The position numbers and the translations under genes were made by a program. Below the pieces are notes generated by a model. The model did no database searches and was not told the DNA's origin. It saw only the letters and a list, made by a program, of their open reading frames with translations. A stretch of DNA of 64,000 bases from Accumulibacter sp. GTDB lineage: Bacteria; Pseudomonadota; Gammaproteobacteria; Burkholderiales; Rhodocyclaceae. Positions 34,440 to 44,115 of this stretch are shown in pieces (the stretch's first letter is position 1; each line of letters opens with the position of its first letter). The DNA lies in the NCBI RefSeq assembly GCF_023806565.1, contig NZ_JAMTDV010000086.1:1-64000 (forward strand). The letters are read 5' to 3'.

Positions 34440-35046
34440 AACGATCTGTCTGGCTTTCACCGGTGCTTCCGGCATCGTGTACGGCGTACGCCTGCTCGAA
34501 TGCCTGTTGGTTGCCGGCTGCCGGGTTCAGCTCCTGTATTCGCAGGTGGCCCAGATCGTCGCCAAGCAGGAAATGGACCTCGAATTGCCGGCGCGCGCCG
34601 GCGACGCGCTCGCCAGTCTTCGTCAGCGTCACAGCGGTCTGCCCGGGCGACTCGAAGTGTACGGGCGCGAAGAGTGGTTTGCGCCCGTCGCCAGCGGTTC
34701 GAACCCGCCGGATGCGATGGTCGTCTGTCCGTGCTCGATGGGGACCTTGGCGGCGATTGCACAGGGTTTGGCAAGCAAACTGATCGAACGGGCGGCCGAC
34801 GTGGTGCTCAAGGAAGGTCGCAAGCTGATTCTGGTGCCTCGGGAGACACCGCTTTCGGTCATCCACCTGGAAAACATGCTGCGCCTGGCACAGGCGGGGG
34901 CCGTGATCCTGCCCGCCAACCCGGGTTTCTATCATCGTCCGCCGCGAGTCGAACAACTGGTCGATTTTGTCGTCGCGCGCATTCTCGACCAACTGCGCGT
35001 GCCACACGAACTGATCGGGCGCTGGGGAGAAGTGACCGGCAGATGA
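34432..35046 (+). CDS. ubiX: Flavin prenyltransferase UbiX
   Basis: A 204-residue UbiX/Pad1 flavoprotein making prenylated FMN for UbiD decarboxylases in ubiquinone synthesis. The FMN/dimethylallyl-phosphate motifs FTGASGIVYG, VVCPCSMGTLAAIAQG and LVPRETPLS are intact. GAGGTGGA precedes the start at 34432, which lies inside the previous gene. Confidence 0.96.
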   Translation: MPETICLAFTGASGIVYGVRLLECLLVAGCRVQLLYSQVAQIVAKQEMDLELPARAGDALASLRQRHSGLPGRLEVYGREEWFAPVASGSNPPDAMVVCPCSMGTLAAIAQGLASKLIERAADVVLKEGRKLILVPRETPLSVIHLENMLRLAQAGAVILPANPGFYHRPPRVEQLVDFVVARILDQLRVPHELIGRWGEVTGR

Positions 35047-35077
35047 GCGCCTCCGCCTTTGGCGAAGCGAGCGGCTG

Positions 35078-36289
35078 ATGGCCGGCACTCGCTCGTCGGT
35101 GACCATGGTGCTCACCTTCTGTCTCGCCGAGATCTTGTCGATGGCCGGCTTCGCACTGGTGGCGTCGCTGCTGCCGCACTTCACGCGACTCTGGTCGCTG
35201 TCCGCGACCGCAGGTGGCTGGCTCGGCGGCATCTTTTTTCTCGGCTACATTCTGGCGGTGCCGGTACTGGTCAGCCTGACCGATCGCATCGACGCGCGGC
35301 GGATCTATCTGGCCGGCGCCAGCCTGAGCGGACTGGCGCTGGCCGGCTTTGCCGGCTGTGCCGATGGTCTGGCCGCGGGCCTAGTCTGGTGGTGGCTGGC
35401 AGGACTCGGTCTGGCTGGCACCTACATGCCGGGTCTGAAAGCGATGACCGACCGCTTGCCGGTTGCCACACAATCGCGCGGCACAGCCTTCTACACGGCG
35501 ACCTTTGGAGTTGGCGCCGGCTTGTCGTATCTCTGGATCGAACTTTCGCAGGGACTGCTGTCATGGCGTCTGCAGTTCGCCGTCGCCGCCCTGTGTGCCC
35601 TACTCTCGGTGCTGCTCGTCTGGCGCGTGGTTCCCGCGGGAGGACCCTTGCGGCAGCGCAAGGGCAGCCGTGGCCATTGGCGCAGCGTGCTGCGCGACCG
35701 TCGCATTCTTGCCTTCTGTGGCGGCTACTTCGGTCACAACTGGGAGCTGTTCGGTTTCCGCGCCTGGCTGGTTGCCTACCTGAGCTGGACGCACGCGCGG
35801 TCGCCCGACGCGTGGACCGCGATGCCGGGGCTGATTGCCGCGCTGGCGACCTTTCTCGCAGTGCCTGCCAGCATCCTCGGCAACGAGGGCGCCCATCGCT
35901 GGGGCCGCCAGCGCTGGCTGCGAGGCGTGATGCCCTTGTCGTGTGTCCTGGCGCTTGTCGTCGGTCTTGCCGGCGGCGTGTCGAGTCGCCTGCTGGTCCC
36001 CCTTCTGCTGGTGTACGCGGCGAGCATGAATCTCGATTCGGCCGCCCTGACTGCCGGTCTGCTCACCGAAACGGTGAGCGAGATGCGCGGTACGGCGCTG
36101 GCTCTCTATTCTTCGATCGGCTTCGCCGGGGGATTCATCGGGCCGGTGGCGTTTGGCGTGGCGCTCGACGCTCTTGGTCGCAACAATCCTTCGGGCTGGT
36201 CGGCCGGCTTTGTGGCGCTGGCTTGCGGTGTCGGCATTGGGCGTTGGGCGATTGGCTGGACGGGCAGCGTGTCCACGACGGCGTCGTGA
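35078..36289 (+). CDS. Major facilitator superfamily transporter
   Basis: A 403-residue protein with about 12 membrane segments. The loop 2-3 motif is present in modified form (SLTDRIDARRIYLAG), as is a second half with a similar pattern. Substrate unknown; the fold suggests an exporter or organic anion/drug type. It follows ubiX by 31 bases and converges with mutY. Confidence 0.86.
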   Translation: MAGTRSSVTMVLTFCLAEILSMAGFALVASLLPHFTRLWSLSATAGGWLGGIFFLGYILAVPVLVSLTDRIDARRIYLAGASLSGLALAGFAGCADGLAAGLVWWWLAGLGLAGTYMPGLKAMTDRLPVATQSRGTAFYTATFGVGAGLSYLWIELSQGLLSWRLQFAVAALCALLSVLLVWRVVPAGGPLRQRKGSRGHWRSVLRDRRILAFCGGYFGHNWELFGFRAWLVAYLSWTHARSPDAWTAMPGLIAALATFLAVPASILGNEGAHRWGRQRWLRGVMPLSCVLALVVGLAGGVSSRLLVPLLLVYAASMNLDSAALTAGLLTETVSEMRGTALALYSSIGFAGGFIGPVAFGVALDALGRNNPSGWSAGFVALACGVGIGRWAIGWTGSVSTTAS

Positions 36290-36302
36290 GGAAAAAGGCA
36301 AC

Positions 36303-37364
36303 TCAGCGCAAGCGCTGAGCCGAGAGCAGCAACCTGCGGATTGGCGTCGGCAAGGCGGCGCTGGCGATGCGTTCCCGAGGCAACCATTCGCAGCCGCTCT
36401 CGCCGAGTTGACCACTGCTGCCGGCGACGTCGCAACGCAGCGCGTGGATGGTCAGACGGAAATGGGTGAATGCATGGCGGACCGGCGGCAGGGCCTGTGT
36501 GCCGAACACGCGACAGCCGTGGCGCTGAGCAAAGCGTTCGGGTGATTCGCCGATCGCCTCGGGCAAAGTCAGCAAGCCACCCCAGAGGCCGCTCGGCGGA
36601 CGGCGTTCGAGCAGCACGCGCCGACCGTCGTCGAGCAGCAACACGTTGCTCGAACGTTCCGGCAGAGGCTTTCTTGCCGCGCCGCGAGGCAGTTCCGTTT
36701 GCCGGCCCTCGCGCCGGGCGACGCAAACTACATTCAGCGGACAGAGAGCACAGGCCGGCTGATGGCGATGGCAGACCGTCGCACCGAGGTCCATCAAACC
36801 CTGCGTGTAGGCTTCGAGGTGGCTCTCCGGGAGCAATGCCGTGGCGATTGTCCACAGCAAACGTTCGTCCTGCGCTGGCGAAATGCCGCCGTCGACCCCG
36901 AAGCAGCGCGCCAGCACGCGCTTTACGTTGCCATCGAGAATCGTCGCACGCCGCCCGAAAGCGAATACCTTGATCGCTGCAGCGGTGGAGCGTCCGATTC
37001 CTGGGAGGCGCACGTGATCATCGGCATCGATCGGAAACTTCCCGGCATGCTCGGCGACGACGACCTGCGCGCAACGATGAAGATTGCGCGCCCGAGCGTA
37101 GTAACCGAGGCCCGACCACGACTCGAGGACGCTGTCTAGACTTGCCGCAGCGAGCGCCTCGATTGTCGGAAAGCGATCGAGGAAGCGATGATAGTAGGGA
37201 ATCACGGTCGCTACCCGAGTTTGCTGCAGCATGATCTCGGATAACCAGATGCGGTAGGCGTCACGTGTTTGCTGCCATGGGAGAGTGTGGCGGCCGTGGG
37301 CCTGTTGCCAGGCAATCACTCTCTGCGCAAAGTTGCTGGCGGCGGTTTGCTCGATCTCTGTCAT
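36303..37364 (-). CDS. mutY: Adenine DNA glycosylase MutY
   Basis: A 353-residue repair enzyme removing A mispaired with 8-oxoG. Catalytic E43 (SEIMLQQTRV), the helix-hairpin-helix LPGIGRSTAAAI and D144 (ILDGNVKRVL) are in place. C198, C205, C208 and C214 form the C-x6-C-x2-C-x5-C [4Fe-4S] site. A C-terminal NUDIX-like domain (about 230-353) recognises 8-oxoG. Confidence 0.97.
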   Translation of the reverse strand: MTEIEQTAASNFAQRVIAWQQAHGRHTLPWQQTRDAYRIWLSEIMLQQTRVATVIPYYHRFLDRFPTIEALAAASLDSVLESWSGLGYYARARNLHRCAQVVVAEHAGKFPIDADDHVRLPGIGRSTAAAIKVFAFGRRATILDGNVKRVLARCFGVDGGISPAQDERLLWTIATALLPESHLEAYTQGLMDLGATVCHRHQPACALCPLNVVCVARREGRQTELPRGAARKPLPERSSNVLLLDDGRRVLLERRPPSGLWGGLLTLPEAIGESPERFAQRHGCRVFGTQALPPVRHAFTHFRLTIHALRCDVAGSSGQLGESGCEWLPRERIASAALPTPIRRLLLSAQRLR

Positions 37365-37814
37365 ACGCCAGCCGATCAGTGCCGACGATCGGCGGATGCT
37401 GCCGATTCTCGTCGGTGGGCGCGGCGCGGATTTGCGGGAGTGCGGCGAGCGGGCAGAATCGTCTCGACAGGCGACAGCGACGCGGTGATAATGGCGTCCC
37501 GGCTTCGCGTGCCGACGCCTGATTCATGGCGTCGAACGGCAACGCGGCCGGACGGCGCGCGAGACCTCGCGAAGGGTTTCTTGCCGGCGCCGAGGGTTCC
37601 GCTGGCATCGCGAAATGAGAAAGCTCTTTCCAAGATTATTTCACCGAATTTGGAGTGTAGCACGCTTGCCCGGCGACCTTCGGCCGTCTGACGGGTATGA
37701 CGGTTCCCAGACACCTGCAAGGAAGACAGTCATGCCCGTTTCTCTTACTATCGGCCGATCTCACGCTTGCGCAGGAGGCTTGTATCGCGCGTCGCTTTCG
37801 CGGCCCTCACGTTG
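37365..37814. other. 450-base region with no gene I can support
   Basis: The stretch between the divergent mutY and flavin reductase genes holds several short overlapping frames on both strands, none with a recognisable domain or a good ribosome site, and an AGGAGG at 37773-37778 not followed by a convincing gene. It should contain the promoters of both neighbours. Confidence 0.4.
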
Positions 37815-38396
37815 ATGCAACTACCTCTCCCACCTTCCTGTTGTGTGGAGACGGCCGTCGCCACCGCGCATGCTCCCGGCCTTGACGAAAGCACACTGCC
37901 CGCGAGCGATCTGGTGAGTCGCGACTTTCGCGACGCGCTGGGAAGTTTTGCTACCGGTGTCACCGTACTTACTGCGCTAGCTCCAGACGGCGAACTGATT
38001 GGCTTGACCATCAGTTCGTTCAACTCGGTTTCACTGAATCCCCCGCTGATACTCTGGAGTCTTTCCCGCGATTCACCACGGTTGAAAGCGTTCCGTGGTG
38101 CCAGCCACTACGCGGTCAACGTGCTTGCGGCCGACCAGCAGGTCATATCCGACGCTTTCGCCAGTCGTGACGAGGATCGTTTTGGCAATGTGCGCGTTCG
38201 CCGTGGACTGGCCGATATACCACTGATCGAAGGCTGTGCGGCCTGGTTTGAATGCGCCAACGAGACGCAATACCCGGGCGGTGACCATCTGATATTCATT
38301 GGTCGCGTCGAGCGCTTCCAATGCGGCGCAACAGGAGATCCGCTGATTTTCCATGCCGGCCGTTATCGGCAATTGCGTGCTGATGCCGACGGCTAG
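37815..38396 (+). CDS. Flavin reductase-like FMN-binding protein
   Basis: A protein of up to 193 residues. From SRDFRDALGSFATGVTVLTA onward it is a flavin-reductase domain, with LTISSFNSVSLNPPL and the FMN-contacting SHYAVNVL. Such proteins supply reduced FMN to a monooxygenase or act as stand-alone reductases. The start is uncertain: the ATG at 37815 is used, but a GTG at 37914 would start near the conserved domain and neither has a clear ribosome site. Confidence 0.84.
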   Translation: MQLPLPPSCCVETAVATAHAPGLDESTLPASDLVSRDFRDALGSFATGVTVLTALAPDGELIGLTISSFNSVSLNPPLILWSLSRDSPRLKAFRGASHYAVNVLAADQQVISDAFASRDEDRFGNVRVRRGLADIPLIEGCAAWFECANETQYPGGDHLIFIGRVERFQCGATGDPLIFHAGRYRQLRADADG

Positions 38397-38606
38397 GATC
38401 GAGCGGTTTTCGTGACCGTCAGCGCGCCGGTCGGCGCATTGGCGTTTTCTGCAGGCGATTCGAGCGGGACCTGCTGAATGCGTCGATCAGTCCTGGTCAA
38501 TGCCCGAGACATTCCCGAAATCGCATTGTCGTAGATATCCGATGGAGTATTTGCCTCCTGCCGGCTACGGCTCTGCGCGAGAAGCGGGAATATCCGGTCA
38601 ATCGAC

Positions 38607-38635
38607 TTGACAAATGGCCGGGAGCCTGTTGGAAT
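38607..38635 (+). promoter_or_regulatory. Near-consensus sigma-70 promoter of the H-NS-like gene
   Basis: TTGACA at 38607-38612, a 17-base spacer, then TGGAAT at 38630-38635 (four of six). The start codon at 38681 is about 40 bases downstream of the expected transcription start. This is the best -35/-10 pair I found in the window. Confidence 0.6.
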
Positions 38636-38680
38636 CAATAATTGTCCGTATGGGAAGCAATTTTCTCCAAGGAGGATTCT

Positions 38681-38998
38681 ATGGCAAGTTATAAAGAGCT
38701 GCTCGCGCAGCGGGCGGTGCTGGAAAAAGAGATAGAAGAAGCTCGGCAGGCAGAACTGGCGGATGCGATCCGGCAGGCGAAGCAACTGATTGCCGAACAC
38801 GGTCTGACCGCGGCGGACCTCGGATTCAAGCTGACCGGCGGATTAACTGGAGCAACTTCCGCAAAAATCCGGACACCGGTTGCCGTGAAATACCGTGGTC
38901 CGCACGGTGAAACCTGGTCGGGTCGCGGCAAAGCGCCCAACTGGCTCACCAGCCTGGAAGCACAGGGACGGCAACGCGTCGATTTCCTCGTTTCCTGA
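38681..38998 (+). CDS. H-NS family nucleoid-associated protein
   Basis: A 105-residue protein: an N-terminal coiled coil (about 1-45, ELLAQRAVLEKEIEEA) for oligomerisation and a C-terminal DNA-binding motif YRGPHGETWSGRGKAPNWL, the AT-hook-like core of HvrA/BpH3-type H-NS proteins. AAGGAGG lies five bases before the ATG, an ideal ribosome site, which fixes this start over an upstream in-frame one. It would silence AT-rich or foreign DNA. Confidence 0.93.
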   Translation: MASYKELLAQRAVLEKEIEEARQAELADAIRQAKQLIAEHGLTAADLGFKLTGGLTGATSAKIRTPVAVKYRGPHGETWSGRGKAPNWLTSLEAQGRQRVDFLVS

Positions 38999-39165
38999 CC
39001 GACAGCGATAGGTCGCGGCGCTGCGCCGTTTGTGATATTCCGCGGGCAGCTCCGAGACGGGTCGCGAGCCTGCTTCCGGCTGCCGCGTAACGTTCCCAGC
39101 GCGGCGATGCCTGCTGGCTGCCGGCAGGCAACCGAAATCATTCGCTTCATCCTGGAAACCACAGA

Positions 39166-40167
39166 ATGCAGATCCTGGTCACCGGAGGTACCGGCTATAT
39201 TGGTTCTCACGCTTGCGTAGCCCTGCTCGCGGCCGGCCACGACGTCACCGTAATTGACGACCTCTCGAACAGCCAGGTGGAAGTACTCGATCGTGTGGCG
39301 CGGATTGCTGGGCGACGACCAGTCTTTTTCAAAGGCGACGTCCGTGATCGTGATCTGCTCCGGAGTATCTTCGCGGCGACGCCGATCGGTGCGGTAATCC
39401 ATTTTGCCGGCTTGAAAGCGGTGGGAGAGTCGGTTGCCCAGCCGCTGCGCTACTACGACTGCAATGTCGGTGGTGCGATTGCCCTGTGCCAGGAGATGGA
39501 CGCGGCGGCAGTAAGGACGCTGATTTTCAGTTCCTCGGCGACTGTTTATGGGGATCCGGCGGCGGTGCCGATCCGGGAGGATTTTCCACGCTCGGCGACC
39601 AATCCCTATGGCGCCAGCAAACTGATCATCGAAGATATTCTGGCCGATCTCGCGCGTGCCGATTCCGGTTGGCGGATTGCCTGTCTGCGCTATTTCAATC
39701 CCGTTGGCGCCCACGAAAGTGGCCTGATCGGTGAGGCGCCGAATGGGGTTCCCAATAATCTGCTGCCCTACGTGGCGCAGGTCGCCGCCGGTCTGCGCCC
39801 ACGGCTGAGTGTTTTTGGCAACGATTATCCGACGCCCGACGGCACCGGCGTTCGTGATTACATTCACGTAATGGATCTGGTCGAAGGTCACCTTGCGGCC
39901 TTGCATTATCTGCTGGACAAGGGTGGGTCGTTGACCGTCAACCTTGGTACTGGTTGCGGGTATTCAGTGCTGGACATGGTGCGAGCCTTTTCCGCCGCCA
40001 GTGGACGGCAGATCCCCTACGCAGTGGTGCCACGCCGACCGGGTGATGTCGCCGAATGCTACGCCGATCCGCAGCTGGCCGCCGATCTTCTCGGCTGGAG
40101 GGCCCAGCGCGGAATCGAGCAGATGTGTCGCGATGCCTGGCGCTGGCAGCAGGGATCGGCCTCGTAG
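39166..40167 (+). CDS. galE: UDP-glucose 4-epimerase
   Basis: A 333-residue short-chain dehydrogenase fold enzyme. The NAD site is VTGGTGYIGSHA, the catalytic Ser/Thr sits in FSSSATVYG and the YxxxK pair in NPYGASKLI. NPVGAHESG and the typical GTGVRDYIHV follow. It supplies UDP-galactose for envelope or exopolysaccharide sugars. The 167 bases upstream show no clear element. Confidence 0.95.
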   Translation: MQILVTGGTGYIGSHACVALLAAGHDVTVIDDLSNSQVEVLDRVARIAGRRPVFFKGDVRDRDLLRSIFAATPIGAVIHFAGLKAVGESVAQPLRYYDCNVGGAIALCQEMDAAAVRTLIFSSSATVYGDPAAVPIREDFPRSATNPYGASKLIIEDILADLARADSGWRIACLRYFNPVGAHESGLIGEAPNGVPNNLLPYVAQVAAGLRPRLSVFGNDYPTPDGTGVRDYIHVMDLVEGHLAALHYLLDKGGSLTVNLGTGCGYSVLDMVRAFSAASGRQIPYAVVPRRPGDVAECYADPQLAADLLGWRAQRGIEQMCRDAWRWQQGSAS

Positions 40168-40173
40168 TCGACG

Positions 40174-40992
40174 ATGGCCACCTACGCGATCGGCGACATT
40201 CAGGGCTGCTTCGATTCGTTTCGGCGACTTCTCGAAAAATGCCGCTTCGACCCGGCATACGATCGGCTGTGGCTGGTCGGCGACCTGGTCAACCGTGGGC
40301 CGCGTTCGCTCGATACCCTGCGTTTCGTGCGCGAACTGGGCCCGGCTGCGGTCATCGTTCTCGGCAACCACGAGCTCTATCTGCTGATGGCTGCTGCCGG
40401 ATTTGGCCGGCGGAGCAAGGGCGACACGCTCGACCAGATCTTCACCGCGCCGGACTGCGACATACTCCTCGACTGGCTTCGCCGGCAGCCGCTGTGCTAC
40501 AGCGAAGGCGAATTCTGCCTGGTGCACGCGGGATTGCTGCCGCAGTGGACGGTTCCGAAGGCGCGCGCACTGGCTGCGGAAGTGGAAAGCGTGCTCGCCG
40601 GCCACGCGTACGGCGACTTTCTCGCCAACATGTGGGGCAGCGAGCCGGCAGCGTGGAGTGACGATCTCGAGGGTTGGCCTCGTTTGCGGGTAATCGTCAA
40701 CGCGATGACCCGGATGCGCTTCTGCTCGCCCACCGGTGTCATGGAGTTCCGGACCAAGGGCGAAGCCTCCGCAGCTCCGCCCGGTCACTTGCCGTGGTTC
40801 GAAGTCCCGGGCCGCTTGAGCGCCGATCACGTGCTGGTCATCGGTCACTGGTCGGCACTCGGCCTGAGGATCGAAGCCGGACTGCTGGCGCTCGATTCGG
40901 GCTGCTATTGGGGGCGTCATCTCACGGCAGTTCGCCTGGAGGACCGCGCCGTGTTTCAGATCGACTGCGCGACGGGCTACGCACGCGCCTGA
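40174..40992 (+). CDS. apaH: Diadenosine tetraphosphatase (symmetrical)
   Basis: A 272-residue metallophosphatase cleaving Ap4A to two ADP. Motifs are [22 protein letters not shown] and LGNHELYLL, with later His residues in [10 protein letters not shown]. Length fits ApaH. Starts six bases after galE, so probably in the same transcript. Confidence 0.96.
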   Translation: MATYAIGDIQGCFDSFRRLLEKCRFDPAYDRLWLVGDLVNRGPRSLDTLRFVRELGPAAVIVLGNHELYLLMAAAGFGRRSKGDTLDQIFTAPDCDILLDWLRRQPLCYSEGEFCLVHAGLLPQWTVPKARALAAEVESVLAGHAYGDFLANMWGSEPAAWSDDLEGWPRLRVIVNAMTRMRFCSPTGVMEFRTKGEASAAPPGHLPWFEVPGRLSADHVLVIGHWSALGLRIEAGLLALDSGCYWGRHLTAVRLEDRAVFQIDCATGYARA

Positions 40993-41139
40993 GATTTCCC
41001 TGGCATCGCGCCACGCTGCCGCGTTCCCGTCGCTCGTCGTCAACGCGCGCGTCCCGGCTCCCGCGTCGACGATCGACATCGACGTTTTTGTTGCGCCGGC
41101 GCTTTGTTGAGGCAGTCCGATGGCCGCTGGCGCAGAAGA

Positions 41140-42021
41140 TCAAATCCCCAGCGGGCCAAGGTCGAGTTGCCGGTGGCGCATTGCCGGGCACCAGAAATAC
41201 GCACCCGACTCGGGGCGGGTGAACCGGAACAGGCCATCGACGATACTGTCGTCGATTCCGAGCATTCGCCGCAACTGCGCTTCGAATGGATCGAGCGAGG
41301 CGGCGAAGGCGACGAACATCAGACCGCCGCGCCCGCCTTCGGTCCACGGCATGGAGCGGCGCAGGAGGAAGGCCGCCGGCGTGAAGCTCTCCTGCGCCGT
41401 GCGTTTGACGTGCGCCGAAGCCGGGGCATCGTCGATCTCGACGTTATCGACGCGGCGGCGTCCGATGCTGAGATCTTGTTCCGCGGCGGGCATGCTATCG
41501 AAACGATCGAAATCATGCTGCCAGCGTTGCACGGCGACGAAGCTGGAGCCGGCGAGAACGCGCGAATCGTTGCCGACCAGCGCGGTGCGCACTGCATCGT
41601 CGTCAGTCGGATTCTCGGTTCCGTCCTCGTAACCGGTGAGATCGCGGCCGCCATCGTGCAGGAAGGCGTCACGCCTGTCGTCCAAACGAAACGCAGGCAA
41701 CAGCGCGCCTTCGATCCGCCTAGCACGATGCATGATTTCCCCACGCTCGTTGCCGCGCAGCCAGACCCACACCGCTGCCGGTGTCGCCGGCAGTTCCAGT
41801 CCGGCTCCGGCGAACGTTGGAAAACCGCGCAGCCCCGGGATATCGGCGCCCAGCGCCGAAACCAGAACGCGCCCGAAGCCGACCACCGTTCGTTCGCCGT
41901 CGGCGAGCTCGGCAAGCGCGCGCAGGCAGTCCTTCGGGTGCGTGGCGGGTTTGAGAGAGAAAGTCAGATAACGCGCGACCGGCGGTATCGGGAGAAGGAT
42001 TCCGGCTTGTGGTGTGTTCAT
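41140..42021 (-). CDS. DyP-type heme peroxidase
   Basis: A 293-residue dye-decolorizing peroxidase. The distal GYEDGTENP motif contains the catalytic Asp, and the His of SAHVKRTAQ is the likely heme ligand. No Tat signal is visible, so this is a cytoplasmic (or encapsulated) form; no encapsulin gene is in the window. Start chosen at 42021 (MNTPQAG, AAGGA upstream); an ATG at 42060 is possible. Confidence 0.92.
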   Translation of the reverse strand: MNTPQAGILLPIPPVARYLTFSLKPATHPKDCLRALAELADGERTVVGFGRVLVSALGADIPGLRGFPTFAGAGLELPATPAAVWVWLRGNERGEIMHRARRIEGALLPAFRLDDRRDAFLHDGGRDLTGYEDGTENPTDDDAVRTALVGNDSRVLAGSSFVAVQRWQHDFDRFDSMPAAEQDLSIGRRRVDNVEIDDAPASAHVKRTAQESFTPAAFLLRRSMPWTEGGRGGLMFVAFAASLDPFEAQLRRMLGIDDSIVDGLFRFTRPESGAYFWCPAMRHRQLDLGPLGI

Positions 42022-42096
42022 GTTCGGGACAATTCCTTGGTCAAGAATGGGCGGTGTCATGCCGGCCTGTCTGCCGGCTGTCCACACCGCAGGTTT

Positions 42097-42390
42097 TCAG
42101 CAAGTGGCAACTTGGCGGAAACCGGCGCTGCTTCCGATTTCCGCGGCGTTGCCCTCGCTGCACAGGATGCTGTCGACCCGCGCCATCGAAGGTCCGCGAC
42201 GTGCCCAGAGGAGCAGCGCTTCAACTGCCTCCGGCGGACCCGACACCAGCGCTTCGACGCTGCCGTCGTGGCGGTTGCGCACCCAGCCGGACAGGGCGAG
42301 GCGCTGCGCTTCGGCGCAGAACGACCAGCGATAGCCGACGCCCTGGACGCGGCCCCGGATGCGCAGGGTGCGGCATACTGCTTGCTTCAT
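42097..42390 (-). CDS. Acylphosphatase
   Basis: A 97-residue enzyme hydrolysing acyl phosphates. The phosphate loop [10 protein letters not shown] with its Arg and the catalytic Asn in [14 protein letters not shown] are present. The start at 42390 gives the usual size; longer frame upstream lies in the intergenic region. It is upstream of the DyP gene on the same strand. Confidence 0.93.
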   Translation of the reverse strand: MKQAVCRTLRIRGRVQGVGYRWSFCAEAQRLALSGWVRNRHDGSVEALVSGPPEAVEALLLWARRGPSMARVDSILCSEGNAAEIGSSAGFRQVATC

Positions 42391-42444
42391 TTTCGTCTCC
42401 CGAGTCGGGAATCCTGGACGGGATGCTGCGCCCGCCACCAATGC

Positions 42445-42453
42445 TGGCATAAT
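42445..42453 (+). promoter_or_regulatory. Candidate extended -10 promoter for the dab operon
   Basis: TGGCATAAT, a TGn-extended -10 element, about 190 bases before the first antiporter-like gene in the 252-base divergent region 42391-42642. No matching -35 was seen, as is common for extended -10 promoters. Confidence 0.35.
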
Positions 42454-42642
42454 CCCGGAAACCGCAGCTGGCCGCCACTCCTTCGCGGGCAAGACCGCGC
42501 GTGTCGCGCCGTGCGGTTTTGCCGTGCGCGAGAAGATGGCTCTGCCGGCTGGCGTTCGGTTACGGTTTCCAGGTTAATCGTCGTCGATGAGCAAGAGAAT
42601 TTCAAGAGGATCCCCTCCGCTGCCTGCGCTTGCCGCACTGCA

Positions 42643-44115
42643 ATGCTGAAGACATTGCTGCTGCTGCCGCTGCTTGGCGCCGCCCTGTTGGCGCTGTTAC
42701 CGAGCCGCAGGTTCGATCTGCTGCGCCACGTGGCGAGCGTCGTCGCGGCGGCCACGCTGCTTTGTGCGGTGCTGTTGCTGGCCGATTTCGATGCGGCGAG
42801 CGCCGAGATACAGTTTTTTGAGACACGGCCGTGGAATCCACGCGTCGGATCGAGTTTCGCACTCGGCGTTGACGGCGTTTCGATGCCGATGCTGCTGCTG
42901 GCGACGGTCCTCAGCTTTGTCGCGGTTTTCTCCTCGCGGGGAATCCGCAGTGGCGCCAAACTTTATTTTTCCTTGCTGCTGGTTCTCGAGGCGTCATTGC
43001 TGATCGTGTTCACCGCCCGGGACTGGTCGCTCTTCTACGTCTGTTGGGAACTGACGCTGATCCCCCTGTTCTTCCTGATCGACCGCCTAGGAGGAGTCAA
43101 CAGACACCGCGCTGCGCTCAATTTCGTCCTCTACACGCTGGGTGGTTCGGTCTTCTTGCTGATTGCACTGTTGTTGCTCTACGACGTCGCTCCGGGACAC
43201 AGTTTCGCGATGGCCGACATGGCTGCCGGTGGCAGACAGTTGCCGGTTCGTACGCAAGTTCTCGTCTTTTTCGGCCTGTTGCTGGGTTTTGGCGTCAAGA
43301 TGCCGATCGTGCCGCTGCATGGCTGGCTACCGCTGGCGCATGTCGAGGCGCCGAGTCCAATCTCGATCCTGCTCTCGGGAATCCTGCTGAAGATGGGCGC
43401 CTACGGCTTGATCCGTGCGGCCGCGACACTGCCGGCTGCGGCTCTCGCCCTGCAGGACTGGCTGGCGCTGCTCGCGCTGGCCAGTCTGGTCTATGGCGCC
43501 GTGCTGGCCTGGCGACAGACCGATCTGAAAGCGATGGTCGCGTATTCGTCGATTTCGCACATGGGCGTCGTCCTGCTCGGTGTCGCCGCGCTCAATCAGG
43601 CCGGTCTCAGCGGTGCGCTGACGCAAATGGTCGCGCACGGATTGACGGCCGGACTGCTGTTCCTGTTGATCGGGCTGCTCTACGAGCGCACGCATCGTCG
43701 CGACCTGGCGGCTTACGGTTCGCTCAATCGCATCGCGCCGCGTTTCGCCGTGTTCGTCGTGTTCGCTCTGCTCGCCTCGGTCGGTTTGCCGGGTAGCGCC
43801 GGTTTCGTCGCCGAGCTGCAGGTGCTGCTCGCTGCCTACGGTCGTTGGGGCAGCTGGCTGGTCCTTCTGTCGATCGGCGTTCTCATCTCTGCGGCCTACG
43901 CGTTGCGCGCCATCCGCTGCCTGTCGACCGGAGCGGAGCGCGGCATCCTGGCGCCGGGGGCGGGCGTGATGGCTCTTGCCGATCTGACGCGCAGCGAATG
44001 TGCGGCGGCCTGGCTATTGAGTATCGCGACGGTCGGAATCGGTTGCTATCCGTCGCCGCTGCTGCACGTAATGGCCGCCTCGCTGGTCAAGCTGACGAGA
44101 CAGTTTGGAGTCTGA
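42643..44115 (+). CDS. NuoM/MrpD-like antiporter subunit of the dab operon (first)
   Basis: A 490-residue membrane protein with about 14 helices of the proton_antipo_M family. The key charged residues are kept: E136 in VCWELTLIPLFFL, K219 in GFGVKMPIVPLHGW, a second Lys in ILLKMGAYGLIR and the SSISHMG His. It should move protons like NuoM. No good ribosome site precedes the ATG at 42643; a 20-codon upstream frame (42587-42649) overlaps it by seven bases and may couple translation. It ends directly before dabA, with no gap. Confidence 0.88.
   Translation: MLKTLLLLPLLGAALLALLPSRRFDLLRHVASVVAAATLLCAVLLLADFDAASAEIQFFETRPWNPRVGSSFALGVDGVSMPMLLLATVLSFVAVFSSRGIRSGAKLYFSLLLVLEASLLIVFTARDWSLFYVCWELTLIPLFFLIDRLGGVNRHRAALNFVLYTLGGSVFLLIALLLLYDVAPGHSFAMADMAAGGRQLPVRTQVLVFFGLLLGFGVKMPIVPLHGWLPLAHVEAPSPISILLSGILLKMGAYGLIRAAATLPAAALALQDWLALLALASLVYGAVLAWRQTDLKAMVAYSSISHMGVVLLGVAALNQAGLSGALTQMVAHGLTAGLLFLLIGLLYERTHRRDLAAYGSLNRIAPRFAVFVVFALLASVGLPGSAGFVAELQVLLAAYGRWGSWLVLLSIGVLISAAYALRAIRCLSTGAERGILAPGAGVMALADLTRSECAAAWLLSIATVGIGCYPSPLLHVMAASLVKLTRQFGV

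Noticed and set aside
37269-37720. Short frames between mutY and the flavin reductase
   Set aside because: Overlapping frames on both strands with no ribosome site and no recognisable domain; not reported as genes.
41104-42642. Open frame extending the first NuoM-like gene about 500 codons upstream
   Set aside because: The extension runs antisense to the peroxidase and acylphosphatase genes and looks nothing like a membrane protein.
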